64,000 nucleotides of DNA, taken from NCBI GenBank assembly GCA_024760905.1, contig CM045750.1, forward strand, positions 20,466,919 to 20,530,918, in the 5' to 3' direction. The stretch's first letter is position 1. Each line of letters starts with the position of its first letter. Of the stretch, positions 54,083 through 64,000 are shown piece after piece. The notes under the pieces were generated by a model, which saw nothing but the letters and a program-made list of their open reading frames with translations, made no database searches and had not been told where the DNA came from. The translations under genes were made by a program, and so were the position numbers. This DNA comes from Plotosus lineatus (taxonomy: Eukaryota > Chordata > Actinopteri > Siluriformes > Plotosidae).

Positions 54083-54493
54083 TAATGTGTATATAAATCA
54101 GTAATAAATGAGTTTATTCTGGATAGGGGATACTGGTATGATACAATGCATTTTTTATGGCTGCTATGCCAAACAACTTGGCTGCCAGTATAACTAAAGC
54201 TGCTCGTGCCCCTGAAGGCCCAGTTTATTTCACATCTCCTAAAATAGCATCCTTTATAACTAGAAACACAGTTTATCTAATTCTAGCAATTCATGCAGTT
54301 ACGAAATCAACCAATGATGTAGCAGCAGTGCAATGAAAAAAAAAAATCAAAATGGGGTAATCTATCTTTAACCTGACATGCTTGTAGGTAGTAGAGAAAC
54401 TTATTTCTTGGGAATTTCACTCAGTGAACAGTGGGCGATCACCCTAATTGAAATTATTATTATTATTATTATTATTATTGTTGTTATTAATTA
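53643..54493. other. No gene; (TG)n and (ATT)n tracts
   Basis: (TG)n at about 54018-54078 and (ATT)n at 54455-54488. No coding signal. Confidence 0.6.
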
Positions 54494-55003
54494 CCGTATT
54501 TTCTAGACTACAAGTCGCACTTTTTTCATACTTTGGCTGAAGGTTCAACTTATACTCCAGAGTGACTTATATGTGAAATTATTACATATAATTCTGTTAT
54601 AATAATAACAAACATATTTTCACATGTTTGTTATTTTTACACTTACAACCACAAGAAAGCACTCTAGGCTTGGGTCATCCTGTCCCACTGAAGAAATGTC
54701 CCCAAAAAGAAAATCCTATTCTGCAGACTACAAGCTGCAAGTAGTAAAATATGCAGCAGAAACAAGTTCGCACATGGGGGCTTGAGCAACGTGTCTCAGG
54801 GAGGGTCTTGTCCACAGTGCAGTTGCTTCTCCACGTCCACGTAGTTGTCAAGGAAATGGATATAAAGGACTCCGTGTGTGGATTTTCTTGGGGTTACCGC
54901 TTCATGCAACGCAACCACCTCGCTGTCAGAGTGAGGACTACAATGTCACAAACACTGCCAGCAGATTTCCAAGCCATGGTAGACAGTTTCCAAGAGTTTA
55001 CGA

Positions 55004-55046
<43 letters not shown>

Positions 55047-55120
55047 TTTTCTTCTTTATTATGCATTTTTTGACCAATGCAACCTGTACTCTGGAGCGAC
55101 ATATAGTCCGGAAAATATGA
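54494..55120 (+). mobile_element. pogo/Tigger element relic, transposase-containing
   Basis: Left end CCGTATTTTCTAGACTACAA, right end ATAGTCCGGAAAATATGA, flanked by TA at 54492-54493 and 55121-55122. About 627 bp remain, with fragments of the transposase DNA-binding region and a (TA)n/poly-T tract at 55007-55050 where the catalytic part would follow. Confidence 0.85.
54696..55005 (+). pseudogene. Tigger transposase N-terminal DNA-binding fragments
   Basis: ATG at 54696 opens MSPKRKSYSADYKLQVVKYA, the start of the first helix-turn-helix (pipsqueak/CENP-B-N type) of fish Tigger proteins, and stops at a TGA near 54785. In another frame, 54892-55005 reads YRFMQRNHLAVRVRTT and then SQTLPADFQ, matching the second CENP-B-type helix-turn-helix (HTH_Tnp_Tc5). 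The rest of the first domain, the linker and the whole DDE catalytic domain are missing. It is dead, but it identifies the element family and supports calling the other TA-flanked MITEs Tigger-like. Confidence 0.8.
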
Positions 55121-55225
55121 TAATTAATTTGCATCAAGATGTTTTGCAACTCCAGACTGAAGCAAATATTTCTCGACATAAATACATATGCTGGCAAGTC
55201 GCGCACAAAATTTTTTGAATGGTTT

Positions 55226-55367
<142 letters not shown>

Positions 55368-55369
55368 CA

Positions 55370-56845
55370 CTAGTCCTTCTCAAAAAAATTAGCATATTGT
55401 GATAAAGTTCATTATTTACTGTAATGTACTGATAAAAAAATAAATGTTCATATATTTTAGATTCATCGCACACCAACTGAAATATTTCAGGCCTTTTATT
55501 TTTTTTATATTGATGATTTTGGCATACAGCTCATGAAAACCCAAAATTCCTATCTCAAAAAATTAGCAAATTTCATCCGACCAATTTAAAAAAAAAAGTG
55601 TTTTTAATGCAAAAAAAAAATTAACCTTCAAATAATTATGTTCAGTTATGCACTCAATACTTGGTCGGGAATCCTTTTGCAGAAATGACTGCTTCAATGC
55701 GGCGTGGCATGGAGGCAATCAGCCTGTGGCACTGCTGAGGTGTTACGGCGGCCCAGGATGCTTCGATAGCGGCCTTAAGCTCATCCACAGTGTTGGGTCT
55801 GGTGTCTCTCAACTTTCTCTTCACAATATCCCACAGATTCTCTATGGGCTTCAGGTCAGGAGAGTTGGCAGGCCAATTGAGCACAGTAACACCATGGTCA
55901 GTCAACCATTTAGCAGTGGTTTTGGCACTGTGAGCAGGTGCCAGGTCGTGCTGAAAAATGAAATCTTCATCTCCATAAAGCTTTTCAGCAGATGGAAGCA
56001 TGAAGTGCTCCAAAATCTCCTGATAGCTCGCTGCATTGACCCTGCCCTTGATAAAACACAGTGGACCAACACCAGCAGCTGACATGGCACCCCAGACCAT
56101 CACTGACTGTGGCTACTTGACACTGGACTTCAGGCATTTTGGCATTTCCTTCTTCCCAGTCTTCCTCCAGACTCTGGCAACTTGATTTCCGAATGACATG
56201 CAAAATTTGCTTTCATCCGAAAAAAGTATTTTGGACCACTGAGCAACAGTCCAGTGCTGCTTCTCTGTAGCCCAGGTCAGGCGCTTCTGCCACGGTTTCT
56301 GGTTCAAAAGTGGCTTGACCTGGGGAATGTGGCACCTGTAGCCCAGTCCACTGCTTCCACAGGTCCCCCAAGGTCTGGAATCGGCCCTTCTCCACAATCT
56401 TCCTCAGGGTCCGGTCACTTCTTCTGGTTGTGCAGCGTTTTCTGCCACACTTTTTCCTTCCCACAGACGTCCCACTGAGGTGGCTTGATACAGCACTCTG
56501 GGAACAGCCTATTCGCTCAGAGATTTCTTTCTGTGTCTTACCCTATTGCTTGAGGGTGTCAATGATGGCCTTCTGGACAGCAGTCAGGTCGGCAGTCTTA
56601 CCCATGATTGTGGTTTTGAGTAATGAACCAGGCTGGGAGGCTGAATCTTTTGCAGGTGTTAATAGTTTATTTGTTGATTCAGATGATTAGGTTAATAGCT
56701 CGTTTAGAGTAACTTTTCATGATCTGCTAATTTTTTGAGATAGGTTTTCATGAGCTGTATGCCAAAATCATCAGTATTAAAACAATAAAAGACTTGAAAT
56801 ATTTCAGTTGGTGTGCAATGAATCTAAAATATATGAAAGTTTAAA
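55370..56845 (-). mobile_element. Tc1-like transposon, same family (copy 2), right end lost
   Basis: Left end CTAGTCCTTCTCAAAAAAAT sits at the edge of the (TA)n tract. The left inner repeat has decayed (CTCAAAAAATTAGCAAATTT). The right side keeps CTAATTTTTTGAGATAGG near 56729 and GAAATATTTCAGTTGGTGTG, then breaks off into CT/CA repeats at about 56845, so the outer right terminus is gone. Otherwise it matches copy 1 base for base over most of its length by eye. Confidence 0.92.
55654..56605 (-). pseudogene. Tc1 transposase, inactive (copy 2)
   Basis: Same protein as at 33345-34296 with the same order: N-terminal helix-turn-helix, LGDLWKQWT, the frame break, GYRCHIPQVKP, LFSDESKF, FQHDLAPAHSAK and NSPDLKPIENLWD. 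Two nonsense changes are private to this copy: TAG in place of a glutamate codon near 56543 and TAG in place of a tyrosine codon at 56113-56115. The tryptophan codon that is a stop in copy 1 is intact here. The span is also exactly 952 nt, and the frame break has the same local sequence (CTGTAGCCCAGTCCACTGCT) as in copy 1. Confidence 0.95.
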
Positions 56846-56999
56846 GTCTCTCTCTCTCTCACACACACACACACACGCACACACAGAAAACTCTGTCTCT
56901 ATGGTGTGTTTTGCCGAATGCGGGCTCCGCCCACACGCAACGCGCAGCTGACGGAACAATTGTATTTAAATGTTTAAATGGACTGGATGTTGTATTTAA
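56846..56999. repeat. (CT)n/(CA)n tract and unassigned flank
   Basis: TCTCTCTC then ACACACAC joins the broken Tc1 end to the next element. Confidence 0.8.
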
Positions 57000-57545
57000 A
57001 GCAGAATTACAGTACTTGTTTGAAAGATCAGAGGTCCTGATTCAATATTAACTTGCTTCCTTGTGAGATCGGAGGTCTTGTTCCACGGAGCACTCTGCTC
57101 ATGCTCCTTCTGCTTCAATATTGTGCCGAAATAATTGCCTCCGTCACTTCCACTTGAAGATCTCCTTCTGCTTCAACATTTTCCCGATTGTAGAAGGGTT
57201 TCAGCGATAACGAAATATAACGCTGCAATGATCTCAAAACAAGCCAACAGTCCTGTTCAACTCTCCTTCACGCATGTGACAAACAAGCTTTATGGGTGCA
57301 GTACTATGGCGATTCAGCTCCCTCCTGGCCAATGGGAGGCCAGCAGGGCGGGATGTTGGGAGACAGCCAATGAGAGAGCAACTCGTGTGAAATTTTGATT
57401 GGCTCGTTTGAATTTTGAATGGCACGTTTGGCACTTTTCGTAAGAGGAGGTTGTTTTCGTATATAGAGGACGAAAACTCAGGAAAATGTTTTTTGTAACT
57501 CGGAGTTTTCGGACCCAGGGGGTTTCGTAAGTAGGGGGCCGACGG
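57000..57545 (+). mobile_element. Tigger-like MITE, diverged relative of CAGTGGTACCTCACC type (copy 3)
   Basis: Shares ordered blocks with copy 1: GCAGGGCGGGATGTTGGGAG, GAGAGAGCAACTCGTG, TTTTCGTATATAGAGGACG, ATGTTTTTTGTAACTCGG. The right end GGGTTTCGTAAGTAGGGGGC no longer matches a clean terminus. The left limit is uncertain. Confidence 0.7.
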
Positions 57546-57554
57546 TGTGTGTGT

Positions 57555-57558
57555 TGTT

Positions 57559-57611
<53 letters not shown>
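57555..57611. repeat. (TA)n microsatellite
   Basis: About 45 bp of TA dinucleotides following a short TG run. Confidence 0.95.
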
Positions 57612-57614
<3 letters not shown>

Positions 57615-57690
57615 CAAATGGTTTGAAAACAATAAAGTGAACCAAATATGACTGATTTACTTCACTTTTTTGTTTTCAAACCATTTGCTT
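57612..57690. repeat. 30-bp stem, 19-nt loop inverted repeat
   Basis: 57612-57641 and 57661-57690 are inverted copies with one mismatch (base 22 of the arm). The loop is 57642-57660. The stem begins AAGCAAATGGTTTGAAAACA and sits directly right of a (TA)n tract. It could be a small foldback insertion, a hairpin RNA or a replication-slip product. Confidence 0.9.
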
Positions 57691-58589
57691 TTCTGTGCTT
57701 TATCGTGAACAAAATGTGAATAAAATGCAAATGCAAAATACACATAATATAGCAGAGGCCAGAAAGTCTGAAACTTTTTCTTGTGAACAAAAAATAATAA
57801 TAGTAATAATTTGCCGACAATACGAGAATTTCATGACTTCCATCTGGGGATAGTTTGAGAAGACTCATGTCACAGCCTCATTTTGAACCATTTGTAAAAA
57901 CTTTAAACTTGTTTTATTTTTTATTTTTTTTCAATGAGTTCACAAGCCAGGTGACCAAAATGCAATGCAGAGAAGATCACACCACAATGTTGTGAATGAA
58001 AAGCAACAGCTGTGAATTGCCATTCATGACAGTCACAGACACTCAGACGGTTGACGAGAGAAAAGGCCAGACAGAGTGGTTTGAATTTTTTCAGGAAGTC
58101 AGTTGTTTTTTTGACGTCGCCACACAATTCATGGTGAGGACAACACTTGCTTCATTTATAATGAGTATGTATGCCAACATTTACACGTTTAATGGCATGT
58201 CTGACTAATGAAGGCAGAACAAGATCTTCTTGTATTCATTTAAAAGCAGAAGGCCTCGATGCATTCATTAAAATTTAAAAATGTCAAGCTGTGTGTTATT
58301 AACAAAACATTTCTTTTCATTTTTCACAAGGTTCACACGTCTCTCATCATGGGGTTTGGAGTCAGCCAATAGATTGGAAAAGTTATTATTTTTCTTCACC
58401 ACTTGCAATCCACACATCCGTCTCTGACCATTATAATTTATACCCTTGCAAAAATATGTCTTGGCAAGCGTCTTAAGATCCAGAGGGTTCACAGGAACAG
58501 GGGTGAAAATATATGCAATAGCTATCATGTAGTTTATTTATATCCCAACCTACCTTCACTTCAGTGCAATGGGCTATTTTGTATAAATA
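57691..58589. other. No gene recognised
   Basis: Unassigned, mostly non-repetitive sequence. Short frames lack recognisable motifs. Confidence 0.45.
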
Positions 58590-58756
58590 CACTATATCAC
58601 CAAAAGTATGTTTCCAACTGACTATCCCACCCATGCACTAATTTTCTCCAAGGCATAAAATTTGTACAGATTCTGGTGATAGGACATTTATGCCTTGGAG
58701 AAAATTAGTGCATGGATGGGATAGTCAGTTGTAAACATACTTTTGGTTATATAGTG
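58590..58756. mobile_element. Foldback MITE with Tc1-type ends
   Basis: 167 bp with arms of about 70 bp: CACTATATCACCAAAAGTAT..TTTTCTCCAAGGCATAAA and TTTATGCCTTGGAGAAAA..ATACTTTTGGTTATATAGTG, flanked by TA at 58588-58589 and 58757-58758. The CACTATAT..CCAAAAGTAT end is the terminus of a common fish Tc1 family; the transposase relic at 59.4 kb may belong to that family. Confidence 0.9.
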
Positions 58757-58758
58757 TA

Positions 58759-59399
58759 TATAGCACCATAGAATACGGTTTGGATCAAGGCCCAGTGTGT
58801 GTCCGGTATACACATGTACCCAACACAGGAACCCAATAAGGCTGCCACATAAATGACTTTATGCTGATTGGCTGGACTGTATTATTGACTTGAATGAAGA
58901 TAGGCAGCAATGAAACCTTTTTTAATTATTATTATTATAATGAACCTGAAGCACAAAAACTAGCTGCTCATGCACCACCACTCAGACTCACAGAGAATAA
59001 ACAAAACAAAGCACAAATCTCACTCAGATATGACAGACTTGAGGGTAAATAAATGTTAGTGGAGCATACACCAAAATCAGTGGCTTGACAGAACATGAAA
59101 TCATTGACAGGATACTTAATCAAAAGTAAATATTTGGTCACTGCCTAAAAGGGAAACTCGAAAAACGTTTGCATTTATTTTCGGTAAAGAAACAGACATA
59201 CTAAAACTTAATGGTATTCAAAAACGTTTTTGTTCTCAAGAAGGAAAACCACTGATGAAACAAACATTTTCTGTGAATAGCAAATGCACTCATCACTGAT
59301 AGTGGTGGCGCGCACACACAGGTTGCCTGGATGTGCATGTGAGCCCTGACTCTCACTTTATAGAGTTAAGATTTTGATTTATTGGAACAAAAGAGCTCT
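58759..59399. other. No gene recognised
   Basis: Unassigned AT-rich sequence. Confidence 0.5.
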
Positions 59400-59640
59400 A
59401 AACAATTTCCAGCATGGAGACGCCCGTGAGTACAAAGCGAGGGCCAAAATACTTGGTTTGAGAAGGTTGGTTTTGAAGAACTAAAGAAGCCTGTGCAGAT
59501 CCTTTACCTCAACCTCGCTGAACATGTTAAGGATGAGTTGGAACGCTGATTGTACACCAGGTCTTTTTGCACTACATTGGTGTATGAACTCGTGAGTAAT
59601 CTTAGACAGTAATAAGCACAAAATCAAGACAGACACTCCT
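59400..59640 (+). pseudogene. Tc1-like transposase relic, C-terminal part
   Basis: The plus strand near 59473-59545 reads EELKKPVQILYLNLAEHVKD then ELER and a stop, corresponding to the Tc1 block PDLNPIEHLWDELER. The third catalytic block is degraded (P-D and the conserved W are lost), with stops further on. Upstream WFEKVGFEEL-like codons are in the expected position. It is very old. Confidence 0.6.
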
Positions 59641-60456
59641 CCTGTACAAGTGGAAGTCTCTTTAGAAGAGGAAAATAATGACGACCTCTTATACAAAATA
59701 TCCAATATGTATATACGGCTTTAATAGATAACGGCTCAGAAAGGATCCATGATATGCACTGCAGTAGAATCCAAATTGGAAAAGAAAATACATCAAATTC
59801 CAAGGGGTTAACTGAAGGCTATTGTTATCTTGTCAGAAACTTTATCTAAACTCCAAGGATACAAATATTCGAACAAGAGGTCGAAGTGAATGCTATTGTC
59901 TCCACTTTTTGTTGGACAAGCCGGCTGTGTCATTGTCTGTCTGCCAATATAATCTCATCAACTGACATTAGAATGCAAAACTCTCACTCAAGGGCACAAA
60001 GAGAGGTGTCACGCAATATGATACTAGAGCTATCAGTCGGGCAAAAATGGCTGGATGGCAACCGGGTGCATCGATCAATGGCACAATCATCTGCCGCAGT
60101 TGGTCTGCGAGTGTGCGGCAGTCGCTGTAGCAAGGAAGAGTGACAGGTCTGATTCTGCTTCTGTACATACAGAATGATTTCCAGCTTCAGGCTGTGCCAG
60201 AAAGTCCTTCAATCCTTATTTATGCCCATGTTTGACTTATTACAAAGATACACATTAATTTCATCTAGAAACTCTGAATGATGTTGCAAATATTAAAAAA
60301 AAAATACAGTAAATCAGTAAATAAATAAATAGCTAGTTATATTCATTTAATATAGTTTTACCTTGAATCCTGAGTCAGAAAGAAAAACATTTAATGTATG
60401 TTATTCAACACAGTACAGTTTAATTATATATGCATGTGTATGTGAGATATATATAC
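59641..60456. other. No gene recognised
   Basis: Unassigned sequence with short A-rich tracts near 60295-60330. Confidence 0.5.
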
Positions 60457-60470
60457 TGTGTGTATGTATG

Positions 60471-60568
<98 letters not shown>

Positions 60569-60592
60569 TACATACATACATACATACATCTA
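60457..60592. repeat. Symmetric (TGTA)n-(TA)n-(CA)n-(CATA)n tract
   Basis: TGTA tetranucleotides, about 55 bp of TA, then CA and TACA repeats in near mirror-complementary order, so the whole tract can fold back on itself. Confidence 0.92.
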
Positions 60593-60601
60593 TATATCTG
60601 T

Positions 60602-60836
60602 AGTGCCGGCCTGGTGGTAAAGGTGCTGAATCACTGATCCTATGTTTGGGGGTTCAAGTCCCACTCTCCACAGGTTGTCACCCCCCCCCCCCCACCCACC
60701 CATTGCAGCTAACTGGTCTCTCACTGTTGAGCTGCCCAAGGTATACTCTGCACTTGCCCAGAGTCGGCTGAGATGGGTACCAGCCTCCTTGCGTCCCTGA
60801 TTAGGACTAAACGGTTCAGAAAATGAATTAAGAATG
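60602..60836 (+). mobile_element. SINE-A, internally deleted, L2-like tail
   Basis: Head GCCGGCCTGGTGGTAAAGGT, box B GGGGGTTCAAGTCCC, a poly-C run at 60680-60692, then CATTGCAGCTAACTGG joins directly to TCTCTCACTG and the tail GTCCCTGATTAGGACTAAAC with CGGTTCAGAAAATGAATTA. Confidence 0.88.
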
Positions 60837-60838
60837 AG

Positions 60839-60999
60839 CATAATGTGCTTGTCTTTAGACTGTGGGAGGAAACTGAAGTCCCCAGAGAAAACCCACTCAT
60901 GCACGGGTAGAACATGCAAATTCCACACAAAAGCCTGAGTGTGGGACGTGAGTCTGAGCCTTGGACCTGAACCCAGGACCTTTCTGCTGTGAGGCAGCC
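60839..60999 (-). mobile_element. SINE-B, head half, abutting the previous SINE
   Basis: Plus strand reads TTTAGACTGTGGGAGGAAAC, ATGCAAATTCCACACAAAAG, CCTGAACCCAGGACCTTTCT and GCTGTGAGGCAGCC. The tail is missing where it meets the SINE-A copy. Confidence 0.82.
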
Positions 61000-61404
61000 A
61001 TTCAAAAGCCCTCTGGTGACATGAATGCTTTTCACAGCAAAATCCATAGTTACAGAAAAGAAGCGAGTGATATTTGGTCTTTCCTTGAGCCACAAGATTC
61101 TTTTATTTCGCTTCAAGGACTTTAAAAGAAAAGGCAAACTTGTCGTCTTTTAGGATATTAAATATAGATGAAGTGTCAGGAAGATACAGTGCATGTTCTG
61201 GATACGGCGTGAGAAGCTGGTCAGTGTGTCTGGTTCAGTCATTACTATTTTGTTTTTGGATATCCTTTGAAAAATTCAGTCAGTACTTGGAGTTTTTAAG
61301 CCTCCAATGTAAAAATGTTTATACGTACTATATAACAATAAAATAATTTAAAAATTATTCGCCCCGCCATTCGTAAAGAGTTGGCCATTGGGTTACCATC
61401 AGTG
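61000..61404. other. No gene recognised
   Basis: Unassigned sequence. Confidence 0.5.
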
Positions 61405-61525
61405 TTTTTCAACACTGTGATGGCCTGGTGCGCTGTCCAGGGTGTACTCTTCCCTCGCCCAGAGTCAGCTGACATGGACAACAGCCTCCCTGCAACCCTA
61501 ATTAGAATTAATCAATTCAGAAAAT
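61405..61525 (+). mobile_element. L2-like SINE tail fragment
   Basis: GTGATGGCCTGGTGCGCTGT, CCAGGGTGTACTCTTCCCTC, GCAACCCTAATTAGAATTAA and TCAATTCAGAAAATT. 5'-truncated. Confidence 0.85.
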
Positions 61526-61745
61526 TTAAAAAATGTATCTTGAACAGAACTGATCTATTATTATATATGTAGATTGTGGCGCCTTCACGAATGGAAGAGT
61601 TACTTTTCGGTCAGTACTACAAGTATTGTCACCCTTCCAAAAAAGTGCATGGAATAATCATTATCTTCTTCTTCCACTTAATGCAGCCTTGAGGGAGGGG
61701 CACAAGCCAGTGTCTCTCCCTCGCACCGGTCCCAAGCCCGGATAA

Positions 61746-62951
61746 ATGCAGAGGGTTGCATGGCAAATAAAAAATGCGAGTCACAACAAAAATGTCATAC
61801 CGGATCGGTCGAGGCCCGGGTTAACAACGACCGCCATCAGTGCTGTTAACCAACAGAGTGCTGGTGGAAATTGGACTACTGTTGGTCGAAGACGTCGAAG
61901 AAGGAGAGGCAGGAGGCGTGTCCGTAGGCAGAGAGAGAAGAGGAAAGGCATGAGTCTAGGACTGAAAGTAGGGACTTTGAATGTTGGAACGATGACAGGA
62001 AAAGGTAGAGAGCTGGCTGACATGATGCAGAGGAGGAAGGTGGACATACTGTGTGTTCAGGAGACCAGGTTGAACGATAGCAAGGCTAGAAGCTTAGGAG
62101 CCGGGTTTAAGCTGTTTTTTCATGGTGTGGATGGGAAGAGAAATGGAGGAGGAGTCACCTTGTAGGAGGAGTTTGTCAGGAATGTTCTAGAAGTGAAAAG
62201 AGTGTCAGACAGAGTGATGAGTCTCAAGTTAGAAATTGAAGGCGTGATGTTCCATGTTGTTAGTGCTTATGCTCCACACGCAGGATGTGAGCTAGAAGAG
62301 AAGGAGAGATTCTGGAGTGAGTTAGATGAAGTGATTCATAATTCCCCCAGAGGTGAAAGAGTGGTCATTGGGGCAGACTTTAATGGACATGTTGGTGCAG
62401 GAAACAGAGGGGACGAGGTAGTGATGGGCAGGTTTGGTATTGAGGAGAGGAACGCAGAAGGACAGATGTTGGTAGATTTTGCAAAAAGGATGGAAATGGC
62501 TGTGGTAAACACTTTCTTCCAGAAGAGACAGGAGCATATGGTGACTTATAAAAGTGGTGGTAGGAGCACACAGGTAGACTACATCTTTTGTAGACGATGT
62601 CATTTGAAGGAAGTCAATGACTGCAAAGTAGTAGCGGGTGAGAATTTTGCCAAACAGCATAGGATGGTGGTGTGCAGGATGATGCTGCTGGTGAAGAAGG
62701 TGAAGAAGGTAAAGGCAGAGCAGAAGACAAAGTGGTGGAAGCCGAAAAAGGAAGAGAGTTGTGTTGTCTTCAAGGAGGAGTTGAAAATGGCTTTGGGTGG
62801 TCAGGAAGTGCTGGATGACTGGACAACTACAGCTAATGTGATCAGGGAGACAGGTAGGAGAATATTGAGGTGTCATCTGGAAGGGGAGGAGATAAGGAGA
62901 CTTGGTGGTGGAATGAGGAAGTGCTGGAGTGTGTACAAAAGAAGAGGCTAG
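61746..62951 (+). pseudogene. RTE endonuclease domain, one in-frame stop
   Basis: APE-type endonuclease that nicks the target in active elements. A basic N-terminal region (RRRRRRRGRRRVRRQREK) precedes GMSLGLKVGTLNVGTMTGKG. Catalytic blocks: VQETR (glutamate), SAYAPHAG, VVIGADFNGHVGAGN (aspartate and asparagine), STQVDYIFCRR and the histidine of KQHRMVV. One TAG at 62163-62165 replaces a lysine codon in an otherwise continuous frame from 61746. The frame is lost near 62895, before the tryptophan-rich linker, and ends at a TAG at 62949. The ATG at 61746 is only the first one available; the true start could be at GMSLG. Confidence 0.92.
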
Positions 62952-63009
62952 CTCAGAAGAAGTGGGACATTGAGGACTGAAGAGACTAAACAGGAGTACA
63001 GGGAGACAG

Positions 63010-63993
63010 CATAAGGCGAAGGTAGTGGTGTCAAAGGTCAAACAGAGGGCGTATGATGACTTGTATGCTCGGTTGGAAAGTAAAGAGGGAGAAAATGATT
63101 TATACAGGTTGGCACAGCAGAGAAATAGAGATGGGAAGGACGTGCAGCAAGTTAGAGTGATTAAGGACGGAGAGGGAAATGTATTGACTGATGACAGAAG
63201 TGTGCTGAGAAGATGGAAAGAGTACTTTGAAGAGCTGATGAATGAGGAAAATCAGAGAGAAAAAAGAGTAGAAGAGGTGACTGTTGAGGAACAGGAAGTA
63301 GCAAAGATTAGTCAGGGTGAAGTGAGGAGGGTATTGAAGAGGATGGAGAATGGAAAGGAAGTTGGTCCTGATGACATACCGGTGGAGGTATGGAAGTGTC
63401 TAGAAGAGGTAGCAGTAGATTTCCTGACAAGAACATTTAACAAGGTCTTAGAGAGTGAGAGGATGCCAGAGGAATGGAGAAGTGTGATGGTGCCCATTTT
63501 TAAGAACAAGGGAGACGTGCAGAGTTGTGGCAACTCCGGAGGGATAAAGTTCATGAGCCATACGATAAAGTTATGGGAAAGAATAGTGGAAGCGAGACTA
63601 AGGGCAGAGGTCGGCATTTGTGAACAACAGTTTGGTTTTGTGCCAAGAAAGAGCACCACAGATGCAATGTTTGCCTTCAGGATGTTAATAGAGAAGTACA
63701 GAGAAGGTCAGAAGGAGCTGCATTGTGCCTTTATGGATCTGGAGAAAGCATATGACAGGGTGCCGAGAGAGGAACTGTGGTATTGCATGAGGAAGTCTGG
63801 AGTTGCAGAGAAGTATGTTAGAGTGGTGCAGGACATGTATGAGAGATGTAAGACAGTGGTGAGGTGTGCTGTCGGTGTGACAGAAGAGTTCAAGGTGGAA
63901 GTAGGATTGCATCAAGGGTTAGCTCTGAGACCCTTCTTGTTTGCTATGGTGATGGACAGGCTGACAGACGAGGTTAGACAAGATTCCCCATGA
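63010..63993 (+). pseudogene. RTE reverse transcriptase, N-terminal two thirds, broken
   Basis: RNA-dependent DNA polymerase. After frame shifts near 62980 and 63010 the frame is open from KVVVSKVKQRAYDDLYARLE. Blocks in order: VQQVRVIKDGEGNVLTD, RWKEYFEELMNEEN, GPDDIPVEVWK, WRSVMVPIFKNKGDVQSC, EQQFGFVPRKSTTDAMFAF, then motif A AFMDLEKAYDRVPREELWY with its catalytic D, and motif B GLHQGLALRP, where usual serines are replaced. A TGA at 63991-63993 stands where a tryptophan codon precedes the FADD active site. The region beyond is outside the window. Confidence 0.9.
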
Positions 63994-64000
63994 ACTATGA

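Larger units (their letters stand above)
61677..64000 (+). mobile_element. RTE-clade LINE, long copy, truncated by window edge
   Basis: The most complete RTE copy: 5' UTR with GAGGGAGGGGCACAAGCCAG and ACCGGATCGGTCGAGGCCCG, endonuclease, linker and reverse transcriptase up to just before the polymerase active site, where the window ends. Its 5' UTR and endonuclease match the copy at 17332-18525. Several stops and frame shifts show it is not active. Confidence 0.92.

Noticed and set aside
62322..63041. 239-codon minus-strand open frame
   Set aside because: It is the antisense of the RTE endonuclease, whose plus-strand motifs are clear; no independent domain is visible.

Overview
This 64 kb window looks like intergenic or large-intron DNA from a vertebrate, most likely a ray-finned (teleost) fish. 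I find no confident host protein-coding gene, no rRNA or tRNA gene and no CRISPR array. The fish assignment rests on the transposon mix: Tc1 elements with IR/DR-type ends, an RTE LINE with a craniofacial-development-protein-2-like endonuclease, an APE-type LINE and a Rex1/L2-like LINE typical of fish, tRNA-derived SINEs with L2-like tails ending in (GAAT)n, many TA-flanked pogo/Tigger-like MITEs, and abundant dinucleotide repeats.

Layout. 1-5 kb: an RTE 3' fragment with its target duplication, a hAT MITE and SINEs around three short exon-like open stretches. 5-16 kb: Tigger-like MITEs, SINEs and an old Tc1 relic. 17-21 kb: an RTE copy that lost its reverse transcriptase, then an APE-type LINE relic with a SINE inserted in it. 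21-32 kb: MITEs, SINEs and the most repeat-poor block (27.8-29.6 kb). 32.4-34.9 kb: a nest in which a CAGGGATCCCTC-ended MITE holds both a SINE and a complete-ended Tc1. 36.2-37.0 kb: a LINE insertion with a 5' inversion and intact target duplication. 37-53 kb: many SINEs, a Rex1/L2-like LINE relic and truncated MITEs. 54.5-57.5 kb: a Tigger relic with CENP-B-type DNA-binding fragments and a second Tc1. 58-61 kb: a foldback MITE, a Tc1 relic and SINEs. 61.7-64.0 kb: a long, decayed RTE LINE that runs off the right edge.

How the parts relate. For convenience I name three SINE families. SINE-A and SINE-B have tRNA-like heads and usually an L2-like tail; some SINE-A copies instead carry an RTE-type tail, matching the RTE copies in this window. 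SINE-C has its own head and tail. The MITEs depend on Tigger, Tc1 or hAT transposases supplied elsewhere. Every recognisable transposase, endonuclease or reverse transcriptase frame here is broken, so nothing in the window looks autonomous. The most informative observations are the two Tc1 copies sharing one frame-breaking deletion, the LINE with a 5' inversion and 9-bp target duplication, the SINE tail switch, the RTE derivative keeping only endonuclease and 3' tail, and several near-perfect hairpins beside (TA)n tracts. I see no convincing new multi-gene system.
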